Positions 7,325 to 10,096 of a DNA stretch of 10,096 bases are shown here, piece by piece. The DNA is taken from the NCBI GenBank assembly GCA_028876585.1, contig JAGWRL010000351.1, positions 1-10,096 on the forward strand, written 5' to 3'. A program made the position numbers and the translations under genes. Below the pieces are notes generated by a model. That model was not told the origin of the DNA. It did no database searches and saw only the letters and a program-made list of their open reading frames with translations. The stretch is from Pseudomonadota bacterium. GTDB lineage: Bacteria; Pseudomonadota; Alphaproteobacteria; Rhizobiales; Beijerinckiaceae. The stretch's first letter is position 1. Each line of letters starts with the position of its first letter.

Positions 7325-7351
7325 AAAACTCCCTGCCTGCGCGGGAGCTTT
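7325..7351 (-). promoter_or_regulatory. Hairpin sequestering the acuI ribosome binding site (or bidirectional terminator)
   Basis: On the minus strand CTCCC (7347-7343) pairs with GGGAG (7333-7329) around a 9-nt loop. The stem is extended by a G-U wobble and three A-U pairs to about 9 bp, and the 3' arm contains the AGGGAG Shine-Dalgarno of acuI. Runs of A precede and T follow on both strands, so it also resembles a weak bidirectional terminator between the upstream small gene and acuI. On the plus strand the wobble becomes a mismatch, favouring a role in the minus-strand RNA. Confidence 0.45.
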
Positions 7352-7374
7352 TTACGCGTTCGCGAGGCCACGCG

Positions 7375-7632
7375 CTATTGCTTTAGCCGCATCGAGAATT
7401 CACCGGCGAGCAGCCGGTCGGGCCAGCCCCGCACGATCGTGGCGACCCGCTCCTCGCCATGGGCGGCCACCAATTCGCGCAGCGCGGTGGCGATGGCGGC
7501 CTCGGCGAAGGCCTCCACCTCGACGCCGTCGAGCACCGCCTCCGCGAACGCCTCGCTGACGTAATCGAGCGCGGCCGCCCGCGCTTCGGCGGCGTCCAGT
7601 TGCTGCATGGAGAAAACGGTGGAAAGCGACAT
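7375..7632 (-). CDS. Small hypothetical alpha-helical protein
   Basis: I do not recognise this protein. From ATG 7632 it has 85 residues; a second ATG at 7608 would give 77, and a TTG at 7650 gives 91. The body is rich in Ala, Glu and Val with helical periodicity and ends in a basic stretch. It is acidic overall, with no signal peptide, membrane segment or cysteines in the core. No start has a good Shine-Dalgarno. A TATAGAT sequence ends close to ATG 7632, so the mRNA could be leaderless. It lies 54 nt upstream of acuI on the same strand and may be co-transcribed with it. Codon bias matches its neighbours, which is the main argument that it is real. Confidence 0.5.
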   Translation of the reverse strand: MSLSTVFSMQQLDAAEARAAALDYVSEAFAEAVLDGVEVEAFAEAAIATALRELVAAHGEERVATIVRGWPDRLLAGEFSMRLKQ

Positions 7633-7704
7633 GCAAAAATCTATAACCAAATTACGTTGCGGCCGCGACCGACCTCTTTAAGAATAGTTAATTGGGGGAT
7701 ACGA

Positions 7705-8352
7705 TTGGTCGCTCGCTTCGCGCTCACCTCGCCGCCCGCGCTCGTGCGCGCCTATTTCGGCTATCCGGAAACGCCGGATTTTCCGCCGCGCGCCGCCATT
7801 TTGCCGACCGAGCCGATCGCCGTCGTGGTTGCGGGCGCGTTCTCGCACGGCGCGGCGCGCCATTTCGTCCTGATGCGCTGGGGTTTCCTGCCCGGCTTCG
7901 TCAAGGACCCCGCGACCTTCCCGCTGCTCATCAACGCGCGGGCGGAAAGCGTGCTGGAGAAGCCGAGCTTTCGCGCCGCGTTCAAGCGACGGCGCTGCCT
8001 GATCCCGGCCGACGGGTTCTATGTCGGCGCGCGGGCCAAACCGGCGCTTGTGGTGCGAGCGGCGGAGGGCGGCCCGCTCGCGCTGGCGGGGTTGCACGAG
8101 ACTTATCTCGATGCGAGCGGCGGCGAGATCGACACCGCCTGCATCCTCACCACCGGCGCCGGCGCGGCGTTGCGGGATGTGAGCGAGCGCGCGCCGGTCG
8201 TCGTGCCGCGCGCGGAGATCGGCGTTTGGCTCGATCACGAGGCGGCCTCGCTCGACGCGGCGCTCGCCCTGCTGCGGCCGGCCCCGGCGGGCCTGTTGCG
8301 CGTGACGCCGCTGGCAGGGGCGGCGGATATCGACGCCGATACGTTTCGTTAG
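7705..8352 (+). CDS. SRAP (YedK/HMCES) family protein lacking the catalytic residues
   Basis: SRAP proteins crosslink covalently to abasic sites in single-stranded DNA through Cys2. This 215-aa protein has the family length and order: RFALTSPP at the N-terminus, FPPR (26-29), LPTEPI (33-38), RWGFLPGF (58-65), INARAES (76-82), CLIPADGFY (98-106), LAGLHETY and CILTTGAG (146-153). Asn77 and Arg79 are kept. However, the family start MCGRF is MVARF (Cys2 to Val, Gly3 to Ala), the active-site Glu of GFYEW is Val107, and the His of the HDR-x-P segment is Ser160. The YNIAP motif is also altered (AAILP). TTG 7705 is chosen because it aligns exactly with the family Met1 and a G-rich site (7694-7699) lies 5 nt upstream; no ATG fits. 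The gene is divergent from the small gene at 7632. It is probably a non-catalytic paralogue; its function is unknown. Confidence 0.85.
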   Translation: MVARFALTSPPALVRAYFGYPETPDFPPRAAILPTEPIAVVVAGAFSHGAARHFVLMRWGFLPGFVKDPATFPLLINARAESVLEKPSFRAAFKRRRCLIPADGFYVGARAKPALVVRAAEGGPLALAGLHETYLDASGGEIDTACILTTGAGAALRDVSERAPVVVPRAEIGVWLDHEAASLDAALALLRPAPAGLLRVTPLAGAADIDADTFR

Positions 8353-8421
8353 GGCTGTTTCTTGACCGGCGCGCAACTACGGCGGGTTACGCTGTTGTTA
8401 CGTTTCGCTGGGGAATTGACT

Positions 8422-8769
8422 ATGAGACTGACGCTCGCCGCCCTGCTCGCCGCCGCCGTGGTGGCCGGCGCCACGCCCGCCGCCGCCTGCGCCTCGTTCC
8501 TGTGTCTGGGCGATGCGGTCAGCGACGATTCCTACCCGCCCGGCGAAGCGCCGCTGCGGCCCACCGTGCAGGAGGTGGTGCGCGTGCGCCAGGATCGCGG
8601 CCTCAGCGCGGCCGCGTTCTACAACGACCCGGCGCTGGCGCTCGCCCATCGCCGCGACGTCGCTTATGAAGCGCCGCCTTCGTTCTTTTCCTGGCTGTTC
8701 CCTCCGGCAAGCGAGCCGCATCGCTACCAGGACCAGCGCCAGGTCGTAAGCCTTCGCCGCGCTTACTGA
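8422..8769 (+). CDS. Small predicted exported protein of unknown function
   Basis: I do not recognise a family. The protein is 115 residues. Residues 1-22 form a typical Sec signal peptide: MRL, then an Ala/Leu/Val-rich core, then TPAAA, with cleavage predicted just before or near Cys23. The mature part has two cysteines close together (C23, C28), which could form a disulfide. A consensus lipobox is absent (Ala rather than Leu at -3), so a lipoprotein is less likely. The rest is Pro-, Arg- and Asp-rich, with AFYNDPALALAHRR in the middle and aromatic FFSWLFPP near residues 88-95, ending in RRAY. ATG 8422 is chosen because GGGGA (8410-8414) is 7 nt upstream and the signal peptide then starts correctly; an in-frame TTG at 8362 would bury it. 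It is probably periplasmic. Confidence 0.65.
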   Translation: MRLTLAALLAAAVVAGATPAAACASFLCLGDAVSDDSYPPGEAPLRPTVQEVVRVRQDRGLSAAAFYNDPALALAHRRDVAYEAPPSFFSWLFPPASEPHRYQDQRQVVSLRRAY

Positions 8770-8859
8770 GCCGGCCGCGCCGCGGCGGCGTTGCGGTCGA
8801 GCGCGGCGGAACATGCCTCCGCGCGCAGGATTTCGCCCCGCGGCGCCTTGCCACGTCAA

Positions 8860-8876
8860 CGTTTGCCGCGCAAACG
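8860..8876. repeat. 7-bp palindrome upstream of the aminotransferase gene
   Basis: CGTTTGC (8860-8866) and GCAAACG (8870-8876) form a perfect inverted repeat with a 3-nt centre, 64 nt before the ATG at 8941. No T-run follows, so an operator is as likely as a terminator. The rest of the 171-bp gap from 8770 shows no gene. It shares the hexamer GTTTGC/GCAAAC with the repeat upstream of nepR, perhaps by chance. Confidence 0.35.
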
Positions 8877-8940
8877 GCGGCGGCGCTGGACAAAGCGGCC
8901 TCCTTGCGCGCAAATGCCGCGCCATCCCAGGAGGCTCCCG

Positions 8941-9726
8941 ATGATCGACCGGCCGAATTCGCTCGCCGCCCGCGATATCGCCTATTATTTCCATCCCGCC
9001 ACCAACGCGCGCCGGCACGAGCAGGTCGGGCCGATGATGATCGAGCGCGGCGAGGGCGTGCGCGTCTACGACGACGCCGGCAAAGCCTATATCGAGGGGC
9101 TGGCGGGCCTGTGGAGCGTCGCTGTCGGCTTCGGCGAGCCGCGTCTGGTCAAGGCCGCCGCCGAGGCGATGGCGAAGCTGCCGTTCTACCATTCGTTCAG
9201 CCACAAATCGCATCCGGCGGCGACCAAGCTCGCCGAACGGCTGGTGGCGATGGCGCCGGGCATGGCGAAGGCGCATTTCACCTCGTCGGGATCGGAAGCC
9301 AACGATCTCGTGGTGAAGATGATCTGGTATTACCAGAATGCGCTCGGCCGGCCCAGTAAGAAGAAGATCATCTCGCGCGTCAAAGCCTATCACGGCGTCA
9401 CCATCGTCGCCGCCAGCCTGACGGGGATGCCGAATTTCCACCGCGACTTCGATCTGCCGCTGCCCTTCGTCCGTCACGTCGGCTGCCCCAACCTGTGGCG
9501 CTACGGCCAGCCGGGCGAGACGGAGGAGGCGTTCGCGACCCGGCTCGCCGAGGAACTCGACGCGACCATTATTGCGGAAGGGCCGGAGACGGTCGCCGCC
9601 TTCATCGGCGAGCCGGTGATGGGCGCGGGCGGCGTGATGGTTCCGCCCCGCACCTACTGGCAGAAGATCCAAGCCGTGTGCCGCAAATACGATCTACTGG
9701 TTATCGCCGACGAGGTCATAACCGGG
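8941..9726 (+). CDS. Class III (omega) aminotransferase, truncated at a chimeric junction
   Basis: This is a PLP-dependent fold-type I aminotransferase of class III, in the omega-amino acid/diamine:pyruvate group. Evidence: [20 protein letters not shown] (35-54), [16 protein letters not shown] with the phosphate-binding GSE (about 117-119), AYHGVTI around residue 150, [15 protein letters not shown], and ADEV (256-259) with Asp257, which would pair with the PLP ring nitrogen. AGGAGG (8929-8934) 6 nt upstream fixes the ATG. Homology stops right after VITG: the expected GFGRTG and the Schiff-base lysine are missing. The frame stays open to the right edge of the window, but that tail is the antisense of a glcD fragment and should not be annotated as aminotransferase. 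About 260 of the usual 440-460 residues are present. The substrate cannot be determined. Confidence 0.88.
9706..9719. other. Chimeric junction with ~14 nt shared between two genes
   Basis: GCCGACGAGGTCAT fits both genes. On the plus strand it encodes the aminotransferase Ala-Asp-Glu-Val; on the minus strand it encodes the Tyr-Asp-Leu-Val-Gly expected in GlcD. Left of it only the aminotransferase makes sense, and right of it only GlcD. The ATA codon (9718-9720), unusual in this GC-rich setting, is the complement of the GlcD Tyr codon TAT, which places the switch at or before it. Confidence 0.7.
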
Positions 9727-10095
9727 GGTAACGCCGGTGCCGTCGCCAAGCCAGGTCAGCTCGCCGTCTGGCGTGACGATCTCGAGGCCGGTCACATGGT
9801 GGACGGTAAAGCCGTGCTTGAGACAGTGCGCGCCGCCAGAGTTCTCGGCCACGTTCCCGCCGACCGAGCAGACGACCTGGCTGGAAGGATCGGGCGCGTA
9901 GAAGTAGCCGAACGGCCGTGCCGCGTTGCTCACCGCCAGGTTGGTGACTCCCGGCTCCACGATCGCGCGCTGGCTGGCGACGTCGATCGCGATGATGCGC
10001 CGCATCCGCGAGGTCACGATCAGCACCCCGTCGGCGTGCGGCATGGCACCGCCGGACAGGCCAGTGCCCGAGCCGCGGGCCACGAACGGGACCCT
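9706..10095 (-). CDS. glcD: GlcD-type FAD-linked oxidase, internal fragment (both ends missing)
   Basis: The fragment encodes about 130 residues of the FAD-binding (PCMH-type) domain of the glycolate oxidase GlcD / D-lactate dehydrogenase family. Visible marks: [10 protein letters not shown], the FAD pyrophosphate loop, close to the right edge; [45 protein letters not shown]; and finally TPGYDLVG. Relatives continue with a phenylalanine-containing segment and VGSEGTLG, which is absent here: after GYDLVG only three unrelated residues and a stop (9694-9696) follow. The gene start lies beyond the right edge. glcD usually sits with glcE and glcF; its true neighbours cannot be seen. The head-on placement against the truncated aminotransferase points to a rearrangement or assembly artefact. 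Confidence 0.85.
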
Positions 10096-10096
10096 G

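Noticed and set aside
8340..8407. 9-bp exact direct repeat TACGTTTCG at 8340-8348 and 8399-8407
   Set aside because: Short, only two copies, one inside the end of the SRAP gene; most likely chance.
8808..8832. Further GGAAC box upstream of the aminotransferase gene
   Set aside because: After 16-17 nt it is followed by GATT/ATTT rather than CGTT, and it would lie more than 100 nt from the start codon; a poor EcfG match.
1..10096. CRISPR arrays, tRNA or rRNA genes, insertion sequences, phage genes
   Set aside because: No regularly spaced repeats, no cloverleaf or rRNA-like stretches, no transposase, integrase or terminal inverted repeats were seen on either strand.

Overview
The window is a GC-rich (roughly two-thirds G+C), densely coded stretch that looks alphaproteobacterial. 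The best evidence is a nepR-ecfG pair, the anti-sigma factor and ECF sigma factor of the general stress response, which is essentially confined to Alphaproteobacteria. Codon usage and the other protein families fit Rhizobiales (Hyphomicrobiales), but I cannot name the genus.

Layout, left to right. The 3' part of pyrG (CTP synthase) enters from the left edge on the plus strand. It meets a small BON-domain gene (minus strand, 1000-1275) tail to tail. The BON gene diverges from glgX (glycogen debranching enzyme, 1429-3513, plus). A 316-bp non-coding stretch with a structured inverted repeat follows. Then come nepR (3830-4048) and ecfG (4045-4635), overlapping by 4 nt, and after a 216-bp gap glgA (ADP-glucose glycogen synthase, 4852-6333). 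glgA converges with an acuI/yhdH-type acrylyl-CoA reductase (6337-7320, minus), which is preceded on the same strand by a small unknown gene (7375-7632). A divergent SRAP (YedK/HMCES) family gene starts at TTG 7705. A small predicted exported protein (8422-8769) and a class III aminotransferase (from 8941) complete the plus strand.

From about position 9706-9719 to the right edge the sequence changes identity. Aminotransferase homology stops at its Ala-Asp-Glu-Val motif, and the remaining ~380 bp is, on the minus strand, an internal fragment of a GlcD-type FAD-linked oxidase. The two homologies overlap by about 14 nt, which looks like a microhomology junction: a real rearrangement or an assembly/amplification chimera.

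How the parts fit: the sigma factor gene sits between the glycogen debranching and glycogen synthase genes. GGAAC-type boxes with EcfG-like spacing lie upstream of BON, glgX, nepR and glgA, all in the correct orientation. I infer that this is a local EcfG regulon tying glycogen turnover to the general stress response. The usual third partner, phyR, is not in the window. The other main observation is the SRAP protein, which has lost the catalytic Cys2, Glu and His positions but keeps the fold and the Asn-x-Arg element, so it is probably not a normal abasic-site crosslinking enzyme.
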